DNA of 64,000 nucleotides from Castanea sativa. Taxonomy: Eukaryota; Streptophyta; Magnoliopsida; Fagales; Fagaceae. The number at the start of each line of letters is the position of its first letter. Position 1 is the first letter of the stretch. The position numbers and the translations under genes are program-made. The stretch spans positions 33,391,001-33,455,000 of the forward strand of contig NC_134013.1 of the NCBI RefSeq assembly GCF_040712315.1, given 5' to 3'. The notes beneath the pieces were generated by a model. The model was not told where the DNA came from. It saw only the letters and a program-made list of their open reading frames with translations, and did not search any database. Below are positions 43,740-54,785 of the stretch, one piece after another.

Positions 43740-44340
43740 GCTTTTTTTTTTTTTTTTTTACAAGTGTACTTTTCTTTCTACTCAATTTGTCGTTTATCTT
43801 TCTTAAAATGTATTCGCCTTGCCTTTTTCAAGGCTTAATTTAATGAAAAATATTAAACTCATTTATATTTACATGTGCTTGTGTAAAGTTAAATATGATG
43901 TCTCTTTCCTTCAAGACTTAACTAACATAAGCATAATCTACTTCAAAATATATTTACTTTCTTAACTCTAATAGATTACTTATGCAAATGGTTACCTGGC
44001 TGTTATTTTTCTTACAAATGGCAATACATTGGGCTAATCTTTCTCAGCTCATAATGATCAAGAAAGTGTAATTTAACTTTAAGACATACCTTAAGTATCT
44101 GAAATAAGTAACTTAAAAGACCATATATACTGCTGGATTTTCCTTTTAATTTCAAATAATGGTGAAGCATTTATCCATTTAGGGCTCTACATAACCTTCC
44201 ACAAACAGTAGATCTAAGTGGTTGTAGGTGTCAATCTAATCACAAATAGATCACGAATATACTTGCAGATGCTTTAAGTGATGCTCAGGGGCATCTTTTC
44301 AATTAAGTTATTATCATGAAAGTCTTGGCTATCCACCATA
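43740..44340. other. Internal non-coding part of element 2
   Basis: A T-run at 43,741-43,759 and AT-rich sequence lie between the accessory gene and the tandem repeats; nothing else recognised. Confidence 0.5.
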
Positions 44341-44344
44341 GCTA

Positions 44345-45000
44345 GGTTGGCTACTAATTTACTCAAGGCATGTGATTCGAGGAACCAGACATGGCCGAGG
44401 TTTTGTTTAGTATTCATATAACCAAAAAAATGTTGATTTACCCAAGGCAGGAGGTCTGAGGAACCAAACATAACCATGGTTCTATTTAACATTTAAACAA
44501 ATAATGAAGAGTATTAATGTACCCAAGGTATGTGGTCCGAGGAGCTAGGCACGACCAAAGTTCTATTTAATACTTAAACAAATGCTGAGCAGTGCTAATT
44601 TACCCAAGGCATGTGGTCCAAGGAACCAGACATAACCAAGGTTTCTGTTTAACATTTAAACAAATGTCAAGCAGTGTTAATTTACCCAAGGCATGTAGTC
44701 CAAGGAACCAGACATAACCAAGGTTTCTGTTTAACATTTAAACAAATGTCAAGCAGTGTTAATTTACCAATGGCTTGTGGTCCAAGGAACCAGGTATAAC
44801 TAAGATTTTGTTTAACACTTAAACAAATGTCGAGCAGTGCTAATTTACCCAAGGCATGTGGTTCGAGGAACCAGGCATAACCAAGATTCTGTTTAACACT
44901 TAAATAAATAATGAAGAGTATTAATTTACCCAAGGTATTTGGTCTGAGGAGCCAGGCAAGACCAATGTTTAGTTTAATACTTAAACAAATAATGAACACA
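44345..45000 (+). repeat. About eight tandem units of roughly 80 bp between pol and accessory gene
   Basis: Each unit holds AATTTACCCAAGGCATGTGG, TCCGAGGAACCAGACATAACC, AAGGTTCTGTTTAACA and TTTAAACAAATG. Period is about 79-84 bp, with the fourth and fifth units nearly identical. Tandem repeats in the 3' region after pol are known in Tat-branch elements and are thought to seed satellites. Confidence 0.9.
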
Positions 45001-45129
45001 ACACATAATATTTTAAACACAACTGCAGCAGAGGTGCCTTTCATTAATAGTAATACATTCGTAGATTATTTACATTTCATGGGCGTGGTACAACATTTTC
45101 ATTTAGATCTTCTAGAAAATAAGCCCCTA

Positions 45130-46330
45130 TACTAGCTACTGAAGTAATGCGATATGGTCCTTCCCAATTTGGTCATAACTTTCCCTAAGAAGGATTCTTC
45201 ATAGCGCCCACAACTTTTCTAAGTACCAAGTCTCCAAGTGAATGGCCTTAGCCTCACTTTTGTGTCGTACTCCTGTTTGAGCTTCTATTGATAATATGTC
45301 AGCTGAACCATGACAGTTTCTCTTTACTCCTCAATCAAATCTAGGCTTTCTTCTAATAGGTTATCATTGTTATCTAGAGTGAACAAGCTTGTCCTCAGCA
45401 TTGGGAATCCAGTCTCTAAGGGGATCACAACCTCAAACCCATAAGCCATCGAAAAGGGTGTTTCCCTCGTTGACCGACGAAGGGTAGTCCGATATATCCA
45501 AAAGACATGTGATAACTCTTCCACCCATTTACCTTTTGCATCATCCAACCTCTTCTTAAACCCATTCACTAAAATTTTATTAACAGCCTCGGCCTGCCCA
45601 TTCCCTTATGGATAGGCCGGAGTTGAATACCTATTCCTAATACCCAAATCACAGAGCAGTACCTTCTGAAAGCTTTACTATCAAACTGAAACTCATTGTC
45701 CGAGATAAGGGTGTGAGGAATCCTAAATCGAGTAACAATGTTTTTCCAAACAAACCTCTTTGCATTCACATCCCTAATGTTAGCTAATAGTTCAGCTTCA
45801 ACCCACTTGGTAAAGTAATCAGTGCCGACCAGAAGTCATCTCATATTCCCTGCTGCCTTAAGGAATGACCCTACAATATCCAAGCCCCACTAAGCAAAAG
45901 GCCATGAGCTAGACAGAGACTTAAGGACACCCTCTAGCTGATGAATATTTGGAGCAAATCTTTTACATTGGTCACATTTTTTTCACATATTCTTGTGTCT
46001 CTCTCTACATATTCGACTACCAATACCTTTGGGCAAGGGCTCTATGGGACAGTGATCTGCCCCTTGTATGACTTCCATAAATTCCTTCATGTAACTCCTC
46101 CAAGAGTGGCTCATCTGCTTCAGGATGGATACATAGCAAGTATAGCCTAAAAAAAGAACATTTGTACAACTTTTGATCCTCGAACAACCAAAAACGAGGA
46201 GCTTTCCTTCGCATCTTGTTTGCCTCTCCTTTCTCTTTAGGAAAATTACCTTCCTTGAGGAACAGAATTATGGAATCCATCCAACTAGGCCCTACCCTAA
46301 TCTAGTGAGTCTGGATCTTTTCCTTCTTTG
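45130..46330 (-). pseudogene. Integrase of element 2
   Basis: The zinc-binding region starts near 46,280 (MDSIILFLKEGNFPKEKGEA, then HPEADEPLLEELHEGIYGSH). The core shows VGTDYFTKWVEAELL (first D kept), IPHTLISDNEFQFDSK (second D kept; the usual DNG is DNE) and ELSHVFWIYRTTLRRSTRET. The C-terminal motif is LGDLVLRKVVGAMKNPS, PNWEGPYRITSVASIGAYFL and NNLRMYYY. Frame breaks at about 45,569, 45,600 and 46,000. Inactive. Confidence 0.85.
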
Positions 46331-46389
46331 CCTCAACAGGCTTATATAAATCTTAAATCAGGATAACCCGGGGTAAACCTTATTTTAAA

Positions 46390-47165
46390 GACGTTGCCAA
46401 AGTGGCAAGAGAGTCAACATGTGTATTTCTGCTCCTTGGGATTTGCTACCAACAAAGCTTAATACTCAGCCTCATTGTTTGTGGCCAAGAAACCTAACCT
46501 TAAAAACTTCTCAATAGTAATCTTCTTTGGGGACACCACAACTAGCCCCACCCCAGATCCTCTCTGGTTAGCTACACCATCCACGTACAATTTCCAAGGT
46601 AAAGGTCCTTGTAGAGAGATTGACTCGACTGGTTTTCCTCCCAAGTTTTGCTTCTTGCCTTCTATTTTTGTTGGAGACTCAGTAAATTCTACCACCAAAT
46701 CCACAAGAACTCGGCCCTTGATAGAGTTCAGAGGCATACACTTGATATCAAAAGCTCCTAAAATGGTTCCTCACTTGGCAATCTTTCCTATGTAATCAGC
46801 TTTCCAAAGTAACGATTGAATAAGAAGTTGGGTTAAAACCACAACTGTATGAGCTTGGAAGTAATGAGGAAATTTTCGTGTAGCATGTACTACTGCCAAG
46901 ATAGCCTTCTCTACTGGCAGGTTACGAACCTCTACCTCGTGTAATGACTTGCTCACGTAATAAACTAGCCATTGTACTCCATTGTCCACCTTTATCAGTA
47001 CTAAGCCCACTGCGTGAGAGACCACAACAATATAGACAAAAAGAACCTCTTCCTTTTCGTGCCTGGACATAATGGGTGGCCGAGAAATATATTCCTTTAA
47101 ATGTTGAAAAGCCAAGGCACACTCTTCAATCCACTCAAATCCCTTCCACTTGTGTAACAACTAAA
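46390..47165 (-). pseudogene. Dual RNase H of element 2
   Basis: At 46,771-47,160 the gypsy RNase H is open: WIEECALAFQHLKEYISRPP, FVYIVVVSHAVGLVLIKVDN, VYYVSKSLHEVEVRNLPVEK. After a stop, 46,459-46,737 holds the second RNase H: PWKLYVDGVANQRGSGVGLV and LRLGFLATNNEAEY, with catalytic D (YVDG) and E (NEAEY) visible. Two RNase H domains mark the Tat branch. Confidence 0.9.
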
Positions 47166-48100
47166 AGAAAGGCTTGAACCTGTTTGCTAACCGAGAAATG
47201 AATCGAGTCAAAACAATAGTCATTCTCATAAACTTCTGGACCTCTTTGGGATTCTAAGGAGGCTGTAGATTGTTAATTGCCTTAATCTAATCAGGGTTGA
47301 CTTCAATTCCACGATAAGTGATTATATAACCAAGAAATTTTCCCGAACCCACGCCAAAAGAACACTTAGAAGCATTAAGGCGTAGTTTATGCTTTCTCAG
47401 TATTTCAAAGATATTTCCGAGGTCATTCACATGCTTGGACTTTACTTTGCTCTTCACCACCATATCATCTATGTAGACCTTAATATTTTTGCCAAGTTAA
47501 GGCTCAAACATCCTAGTCATCATCCTCTGATAAGTTGATCTCGTGTTCTTTAATCCGAAGGGCATCACTTTGTAGTGGTAATTCCCAGTAGGTGTAACAA
47601 AAGCAGTATTTTCTTAATCATCCAGAGCCAAAGGTATTTGATTGTATCCCTGAAAGGCATTCAAAAAGCTCATCTGATGATGTCTGACTATTGCATCCAC
47701 CAATTGGTCTATCTGAGGCATTAGGAAGGGGTCATTTAGGCAAGTTTTATTTAGATCCATGAAGTCCACACATACTCATCACTTCCCATTCTTCTTTTTT
47801 ACCACCATTGTATTGGCCAGCCATTTAGGATAAAACACCTCTTTTATTACTCTTGCCTGCTTAAGTTTAATCACCTCCTCCTTGACAACATCAGAATGTC
47901 TTTAAAAGAGCGCCGAGGTGGTTGCTTCCTAGGAGTAACAAACAGATTAACATTCAAGTGATGACAAATAAAATCTAGATCCACCCCAGGAGCTTCATAA
48001 GCACTCCATACAAACTCATCAACATTTTTCCTAAGGAAAACAATTAGCTCTTCCTTCTTCTGAGGAGGTAGCTGCACCCCTACCTAGAAGAACTTCTCCT
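47166..48100 (-). pseudogene. Reverse transcriptase of element 2
   Basis: The N-terminal lead (QKKEELIVFLRKNVDEFVWS, 47,871-48,077) is followed by degenerate fingers and palm. The active-site box VYIDDMVVKSKVKS (about 47,475), then LRLNASKCSFGVGSGKFLGY and GIEVNPD. Multiple stops, for example after SRRR and before IKAINNLQPP. Confidence 0.85.
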
Positions 48101-48361
48101 CATCATCACCAATAACAATTTTTCCAAACCTTCACATTTTGCCCCTTTTGCCACCACATCTGTGGTCAACACAGTTCCCTTTGATTACTACAAACTCACC
48201 TTAGTAGGGGCCGAGGACTCACCTCCAGTCTGATGCCTAATCGCGGCCACTAAACACTGTCTGACCATAGATTGACTCCCGATCAGCTCCTCAACTTGAT
48301 CTCTAGATGGATACTTTACCTTCAAATGCAAGGTGGAAGAAACAGCCCCCATGACATGAAG

Positions 48362-48810
48362 TCAAGGTCTTGCCATAATAGTAATGTAGGGGGAATACGC
48401 ATCCATTATAATGAAATTCACTTCCACGACTTCCAACCCTGCCTGAACATGCAATCTAATTTGACCCTTCGGGATGACTGTTTTCCCATTAAATCCTACC
48501 AAAGGAGAATCATAACAAGCTAGGTCCTCAGGTCTCAACTTGAGTCCCTTATACAGATCATGGTACATAATCTCTGCCTTGCTGCCTTGGTCTACCAACA
48601 CTCTCCTCACATCATACCCTCCAATCCTAAGTGTAACCACCAGAGCATCATCATGTGGCTGCAAGGTTCCAACCTTATCCTTATTAGAAAAGCTCAAAGC
48701 TAGTTGGCGCCCGATTCTACTCCTCTTAGGGTCATGGGCCAAGTCTTTTGTAAATAGATGAGAACTAATCCTTCCTGGGGCAGCGAGAACCACACTAATT
48801 GTCCCCAAAA
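48362..48810 (-). pseudogene. Aspartic protease of element 2
   Basis: A continuous 148-codon stretch reads LVVTLRIGGYDVRRVLVDQG, then SKAEIMYHDLYKGLKLRPED, GFNGKTVIPKGQIRLHVQAG and NFIIMDAYSPYITIMARP. The active-site triplet is D-Q-G here instead of D-T/S-G, a form I associate with many plant gypsy copies. It is the longest open part of this pol and ends at a stop. Confidence 0.8.
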
Positions 48811-50193
48811 GCGGTCTCGAAGAAGCATCTCTCTAATATCCTGATCTTGGCTCCTCTGCCCATTGGGCTGATACATGAACTGTTTTAACTTCCCAATTTT
48901 AACCAACTACTCCAGATGGTCCCACAAGGTCCTACATTCCTTTGTAGTGTGTCCTCAGTCCTGATGGTACTGACAATGAAGACTTTGGTTGCGTTTCGTG
49001 GGGTCTTCATTCATCTTATTTGGCCACTTGAAGTATAGCTTATTCTTTATTTTTTCCAAATTTTGATGCACAGGCTCCCTGAACACAGTGTTAACCATCT
49101 AGGCAGTTGCAAATCCCGTATGCCTAGTGAAATCCTTCCTAAGCCGACTGTTATTGTACCTCTCCAACCTGAAATCCCCTCGGCCTTGGAGAACTACTTT
49201 GGCCTTACCCTTCCCTTGTTGTTGGTCCTCCTTGACCCGCTTATACTCATCAATACGATCCATAAGCTGGTGTACACTCCTAGCAGGCTTTCTAGTCATA
49301 GACTTCCTCAAATCATGCTCAGCAGGCAGACCGACCTTGAAAGTCCTTGTTGCTAGATCATCAAAATTTTCGTCTATCTCATTGAACATCCCTCAATACC
49401 TATCTGAGTACGTTCTCAGTGTCTCTCTCTCTCGCATGGCCATGGACAGCAGAGAATCTAAGGGACAAGGAACCCTGCTACAAGTAATAAAACTGGCCCC
49501 AAAAGCCCTGGTAAGCTCCTAAAAGGAGTTGATTGAGCCTTCCTTTAAACCATCAAACCTTCTTATCGCCACTGGTCCTAGGCTAGATGGGAACACCCTA
49601 AACATTAATGCTTCATTCCTTGAGTGAACAACTATTCTTTGATTGAAATGACTGACATGCTCCATAGGGTTTGTCCTACCATTATACATGGTAAACGTGG
49701 GTTGAGTAAACCGCCGAGGAAGTTTCCCTCCCTCAATCCTTCACGTAAATGGTGACTCAAAAATCTGGCACAAGGCACAAGGCACAAGGCACAAGGCATG
49801 GCTTATAGCATCATTACCCAGGCCTCAGTGTGATAGACTTCTGCTTCTCTACCTATAACGGCGCTCATCATCACACGAGAAAGACTCACTAAAGGGAGTC
49901 CTTGATCTGGGCATATAGCTAACATCATTCTCATCATCGGAGGAAGTATCTGAGCTCGAAGGAGTCCCTCTCCGTCGCTTATGGCGTAACTTTCTCCGTA
50001 AGTAGTCAATCTCCAACTGCATGTTCCTGGTGCTTTACCCCTAGGACACATGGCTCCCACTTCTAGAATGACTCCTAATTGTCTGAGTGGTGTGTACACT
50101 AACTTCACGGTCTCTCCTTTGCTCAAGACTAAGGAAATGATCTTGACGTTGAGACCCCCCAAACTTTTCACTGTTTGGCCTTGAACCCACCAT
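48811..50193 (-). pseudogene. Gag of element 2
   Basis: Start proposed at 50,193 (MVGSRPNSEKF), 26 bp after the PBS-like site. Then an Arg/Ser-rich N-terminus, FTQPTFTMYNGRTNPMEHVS and FRVFPSSLGPVAIRRFDGLK (gag domain), MFNEIDENFDDLATRTFKVG, and a CCHC-like zinc knuckle CQYHQD*GHTTKEC near 48,950 interrupted by a stop. A GCACAAG heptamer is repeated four times near 49,768-49,795 and shifts the frame. Confidence 0.8.
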
Positions 50194-50205
50194 AGTTATG
50201 TGATG

Positions 50206-50218
50206 AACAACGGTGCCA
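50206..50218 (-). promoter_or_regulatory. Primer-binding site, tRNA-Asp-like
   Basis: On the minus strand, two bases after the LTR CA, the sequence is TGGCACCGTTGTT. The plant tRNA-Asp complement used by many gypsy elements is TGGCGCCGTTGCC, so 10 of 13 positions match. Assignment is inference. Confidence 0.55.
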
Positions 50219-50220
50219 AT

Positions 50221-51027
50221 TGTAAGGGCATGTTTTACTTGGAAAGTCCAAATGTGAAAAGGACTAAGGCCCAAAAAGTCCAAAACAATGAATTTGTAGA
50301 AAGTGAGCTAGAAACTAAACTTCAAGGTATTGGATAGTAATCACAGTAGGCTAAATAACACTTGAAAGTAAGAATAAGAGGTTCAATACAAAGAAAATCC
50401 TCCTTGGCAAAGTCCGAGGATGGTAGTTCTTATGGATTTTTCTTAGACTTAAGTACAATTACAATTCTTGAGTATACATTGATTTCTCTTTTTCTCTAAA
50501 TTATCAGTTGATCCCTTTGTAATGAGGATTTCCTTCTTTATATTCACCTTCATCACTTCATCTCAACCCTCCACATGTAGATCAGATTGCTGGCTTTGAT
50601 ACTTGTCTCATTAGCACCTTCCTGAAGTCTTCATGGGTAGCTGTAAGGTTGGAGGTTACTGTTCAGGTATCATCTCCACATTAATGCAGCTAGAGAGTTA
50701 GCTGCAGAGCATTCAATGCGGTGGTAGCAGCTTTCCTCTTAGATATTTCCTAGCTTTCCTTTGTCTTATTCCCTTCTGATGCTTATCCTTACCAACATGA
50801 TCGTCTGGTGCCACGTCCTTGATGAAAGGTCAGATCACTGACCCTTACTCTGCTTAGCTGAGGAGATGTTTTTCCTCAGACTTCATTCTCACTCTTTTAC
50901 GACCAGACTTCTTCCATAGCTTACCAATTTGTACGTCCTCGTTGATGTCCACCTGTCTTTGGACGACTTAATGTCCTCGGACACGGCCTATGGCCCGATA
51001 TCCTTTTCTAGGCCTTTTATCCCTACA
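50221..51027 (-). repeat. 5' LTR of element 2
   Basis: Starts TGTAAGGGCATG and ends ATCCCTACA on the plus strand. Same length as the 3' LTR. Adjoins the PBS-like site at 50,218. Confidence 0.9.
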
Positions 51028-51032
51028 AGACC

Positions 51033-52330
51033 TAAGGAAAATATTTTAGCTTTAAAAAAAAAAAAACATCTTTCTAAGAAAAGTTGCTCATATTTATATA
51101 TATTTTTCATTCCTAAAACTTTTTAAAAATATTTTTTTAATAATTCTACCGTCTATTAAAATCACAAATTTTATAGCTCATAATATATAATAAAATGTAG
51201 CCTGTACTAATGTTGAATCATAATAGTATAATAATGCATCCTTAAAAAAGTACAAAAGATCACGAAAATTACGAACTTACAAAGTTAGTAAATATAGTGT
51301 ACAAAATTAGATCTAAAAAAGGAGTATCCAAATGAAAGATATAGAGATTTACAAAAGGCAAATTAAACTTGAAATTGCTGCATGGTCACTTGTCCTGCAA
51401 TACACTTGAATCACTTGATACCTTCTCAAAGGGAGGGAGTTACACACTCATCCCATATGTGTAGGCTTCCCCTCCAAAGACTTCCGACTACTGTTTGCAT
51501 GGTCCTGCAGTACAGTATTTGATTGTCATGACTTGTAATACACAATTTCTGACAATTTAGACATGTAGGGTCAAAGTCATTTGAGATCAACATGTAAAGA
51601 CTTCTAATAAACCAAAATTCCCTTCTGGAAGAAAGGAGTAGAAAATCAACACCATTGGCTTTCCCCCCCCCCCCCCCCCCCCTTCCATCGTTTGTGTTAG
51701 AATCATTTCAAATGAAAATTTAGAAGTCTGGTCTAGCAAAAAGTCTTCTTGAAACGTTGTGTGTTCTCCATTTAAAGATAAAAAAAAAAAAAAATTCAAT
51801 ATTTTATTACGTGTTATCAAATTTAAAATTAGAGTAGTTCTTGAAAAATTTTATGGGACCATTCAACTTTTTCTAAAGATAAGAAGTTAAATGTGTTCCA
51901 CCAGCAAACCAGTTATAAAAAGTTTTTAACAACTTAATAAGAACATACTTGCAACAAACTAACAATTACGACATAATTAACCAAGCAGCTACCTTGTTCC
52001 AGCCAAGAGGGGTAAGGTTTGCATCAAAAAGATCATAACGTAAGCATGCATCACGGTCCTTTTCCCCTTCCACATTGTGAATCCCTTGGGCATGCCTTAC
52101 CTACACATGGCTTAATTAGACCAAAACTCTTTTCAAATCACAAATTACAAAAAAAAAAACAAGAAATAATGTCCAAAATGAATGCGTAGCAGCCTCCAGT
52201 TTACAAACCCAGTGAAGAGTTTTATTAGTACGGTGCAATGGGTATAGACTTTGACCTCTGGTAGCATCCATGACTGTGGTCATAAAAGAAGACAAGCAAC
52301 ACAAAAGCATAAAGATCATATATTGCCATG
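51033..52330. other. Intergenic flank of element 2
   Basis: AT-rich, with a C20 run at 51,663-51,682 and an A-run at 51,781-51,794. No gene or element end recognised. Confidence 0.5.
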
Positions 52331-52442
52331 TACGTAAAATATCGACAAAAGCAACAAAAATACAGTAATCTGGTCACTGTTTATTTGCCCTTCAAACCTA
52401 GTATGTGAATATATAGATATGAGCAACATTATTTGAAAACGA
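52331..52442 (-). pseudogene. Duplicate of phosphatase intron 2, part 1
   Basis: From CAACAAAAATACAGTAATCTGG to CATTATTTGAAAACGAC this matches 34,125-34,221 (intron 2 of the phosphatase gene) with few changes. It is cut at 52,442 by the LINE poly-A. Confidence 0.8.
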
Positions 52443-53768
52443 CATTTTTTTTTTTTGATAAACTTCAAATTTCATTCAAGATAAAGGAACGTGGAGGCAA
52501 CCATCCATACAAGCAGAGTAAACCACTCTGGGAAGATTGTCCTTATTACAACAAAGAGACATTTTAGATGCTACTGAGTGCTTTGCAGCAGGATGAGCCG
52601 CAGCATTAATATTGCACTCTCTATTGACCCAATGGAAACAAATACTAACAATTATATATTTTTTTTTTAACTTACGATACTACTAATAATATTACTGATA
52701 GACCAATCAAGTGGGACATCTTCAGCTGAAAGAGAGTCAAAACATCGCTTTGCATCTCCTTCGATATGAACATGACTCCACTGTTCATGGTTAGCAAGAT
52801 GCATTGCCCAAAGGATTGCATAGGCCTCAGCAACAATGGGGGAGCAAGGTTGGTGAAGCTTGGACCAAACTTTAATGACTGTGCCCTTATGATCTCTAGC
52901 CACAACTGCAAGAGTGGAGAAGGATTCAGCTATGGCTGCATCAACATTGAGCTTTATCCAGCCAATGGGAGGAGGCTCCCAAAATAGGTGATTTGCTTGA
53001 GCAGTAGGGAGTGCCTCCAATGCAATCAAAGTGGAAAATTCTTGACAATTAAATTGAATCTGCTTGATAGAATCAAAGATATCAATTTGAGCCTCCTGAT
53101 ATGTGGTTCTATTTCTCAAATGCCAAATTTCATCAAGGACAAGAGCCATATTCAAGGATATAATTGATCCTCTTGAGGGCATAAGGCTTGGGGTGGATTC
53201 AATACTAGCTTGATAATGTCGGAGCTGGAGGAGATGTGCAACTCATCAGCTCTAAGGCCCCAGCAGCTGGAGTGCCAAATTGCTTTAGCAACTGGGCACT
53301 TAAAGAAGAGGTGGCAGCTAGATTCAATCTCACAACCACATAGCACACAAGATGGTTCATCTATGCCCATTCTTTAAAGCAGATTTTCTTTCGTTGGAAT
53401 GGTGTTGGTTCCTAATCTCCAAAGAAACATTTTGGTCCGTTCAGCGCCTTTGAGCTTCCATAGCTTTTTCCAATTGACATCTAAATGAGGAGGTGGAGAG
53501 GGGGGTTGGGTTACAATATGGAAGGCTGATTTGACAGAGAATTTTCCATTGGGGTTCCGTGTCCATATGAGCTTGTCTGGCCTTGGGTTAGGTGGAAGGT
53601 GTATGGATAATATGGCATTGGCAGAGTCAGGCTCAAACAAATCTTTGATGAGGCTTACATTCCACATAAAAGACACTTGATCAATTAGCTGGGAGACCAT
53701 CAGTGAATTTGTATCGGAATTGGCTGACTTTAAATGGGGCTTAAAGCCTTGGATCCAAGGTACCCCAG
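52443..53768 (-). mobile_element. 5'-truncated LINE inserted into the phosphatase duplicate
   Basis: A T-run at 52,445-52,456 is the poly-A tail. Reading minus: LIDQVSFMWNVSLIKDLFEP, IWTRNPNGKFSVKSAFH, KLWKLKGAERTKMFLWRLGT, the zinc-binding CVLCGCEIESSCHLFFKCPV, then the RNase H: IKLNVDAAIAESFSTLAVVA, PIVAEAYAILWAMHLANHEQ, HIEGDAKRCFDSLSAEDVPL. These are the RT tail, zf-RVT and RVT_3 domains in L1-type order. Only two frame breaks (about 53,373 and 53,160) suggest a moderately young copy. Orientation matches the duplicate. Confidence 0.9.
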
Positions 53769-53880
53769 GTATGACATCTGAATAGCGATTTTTACTCATA
53801 TTGACAATGTCAAGAGCCACGGTACAACTTCTCCTCATCCCAGATGGTGTTATTCTATTGGCCTGGAATCACATATGACA
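53374..53880 (-). pseudogene. Phosphatase exon 2 duplicate fused in frame to LINE
   Basis: The acceptor AG and exon ANRITPSG then [24 protein letters not shown] correspond to exon 2 of the intact gene (34,323-34,227) with four substitutions. After DVIP the frame runs without a stop into LINE sequence VPWIQGFKPHLKSANSDTNS for a further 130 codons, giving 154 codons from the internal Met. The normal donor site (GTATAT) is lost. No upstream exon is present next to it, so translation is doubtful. Confidence 0.75.
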
Positions 53881-54785
53881 TAAGTTAGTACTGTATTTGA
53901 AAGAAACATTATTAAAAGTTAAAACAAATAACTATTTGGACAATTACCCCCATCTTTCTGTCTCTGTGAACAGACACCCAATATCAAACCTAGTTGTGTA
54001 ACTAAAGAATTCATGCCCATCAATAAGAAGTCTGGTTTAATATTCTCTATTGTGCCTTTACACTGCAAATGCAGAAGACAATTATACACAGATATGTTCT
54101 TTCCTAGATTACATTTAAAAAGATGAATAAAAGGACCCTCTTCCCAACTTCCGGACTTTTCTTAAACCAATTCTATCACAAGATTGCAGTAACACAAAGT
54201 AAGATTTCCAGCTGGATATTAAGCCAGCAGCCAAATTTCAGTATGATTTGTGCAACGGCGTACCGACTTTATAACATATGCTAAGAGAATTTGACTCAAA
54301 CTTAACAATCTTTATTGCAGCTAACTTGCAGATTTGCCCAAGGTTCCTACTTCTTAGCCTCAATGTTCATTAGCAATGAAAACATCATGTAAGATCTATC
54401 TATCCTCAAGAAATGCAATTTTATCATGTCAAAATCACCACAAGGGCTTTGAATGTACAAGCCAAGACATATTATCATTTTACATACTCCTCACCAACCA
54501 AATTGGCCTACATTTCTAATATTCATTACCTCCATTTTAAGGGATTAAAAGGATAATACAGCATAAGAACTTATTTCAAAATGTTCTGCACCATACTTGT
54601 TGCATCTGCCCCACAACCCTAACAGCTAGAGGTAAGAGGCAATCACCAATTGGGCCAGCCACCAACTGCTACCTTTGTGCCTTTCACCACTTCTTCCTTC
54701 AAAAAGCAGTCTTTCACTATTTCAAGTGGTTAACAATAAAATAAAATTAAAAACCTTTGAAAAGTGGTCTAAATCCCACGAACTT
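53881..54785 (-). pseudogene. Duplicate of phosphatase introns 1 and 5, order rearranged
   Basis: 53,881-53,940 matches intron 1 (34,333-34,395). From CCCCCATCTTTCTGTCTCTG at 53,948 to about 54,782 it matches 30,027-30,925 of intron 5, with a 40-bp deletion near 54,195. In the intact gene these blocks lie in the opposite order, 4 kb apart. No exon besides exon 2 is duplicated. Confidence 0.85.

Larger units (their letters stand above)
39879..51027 (-). mobile_element. Complete Ty3/gypsy (Tat-like) retrotransposon 2, 5-bp TSD AGACC
   Basis: LTRs at 39,879-40,685 and 50,221-51,027 (807 bp each). TSD AGACC at 39,874-39,878 and 51,028-51,032 is identical. Minus-strand order: 5' LTR, PBS-like site, gag, protease, RT, RNase H, second RNase H, integrase, a tandem-repeat block, then a plus-strand multi-exon accessory gene and the 3' LTR. 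This is the layout of Tat-branch elements (11.15 kb). Every coding region has stops or frameshifts. About 15 differences can be counted in the first 170 bp of the LTR pair, so the insertion is old. Confidence 0.92.

Noticed and set aside
44345..45000. CRISPR-like array
   Set aside because: Units are contiguous diverging tandem repeats without unique spacers, inside a plant retrotransposon.
52667..53182. Functional host RNase H gene
   Set aside because: It is the RVT_3 tail of a LINE, contiguous with zf-RVT and a poly-A tail.
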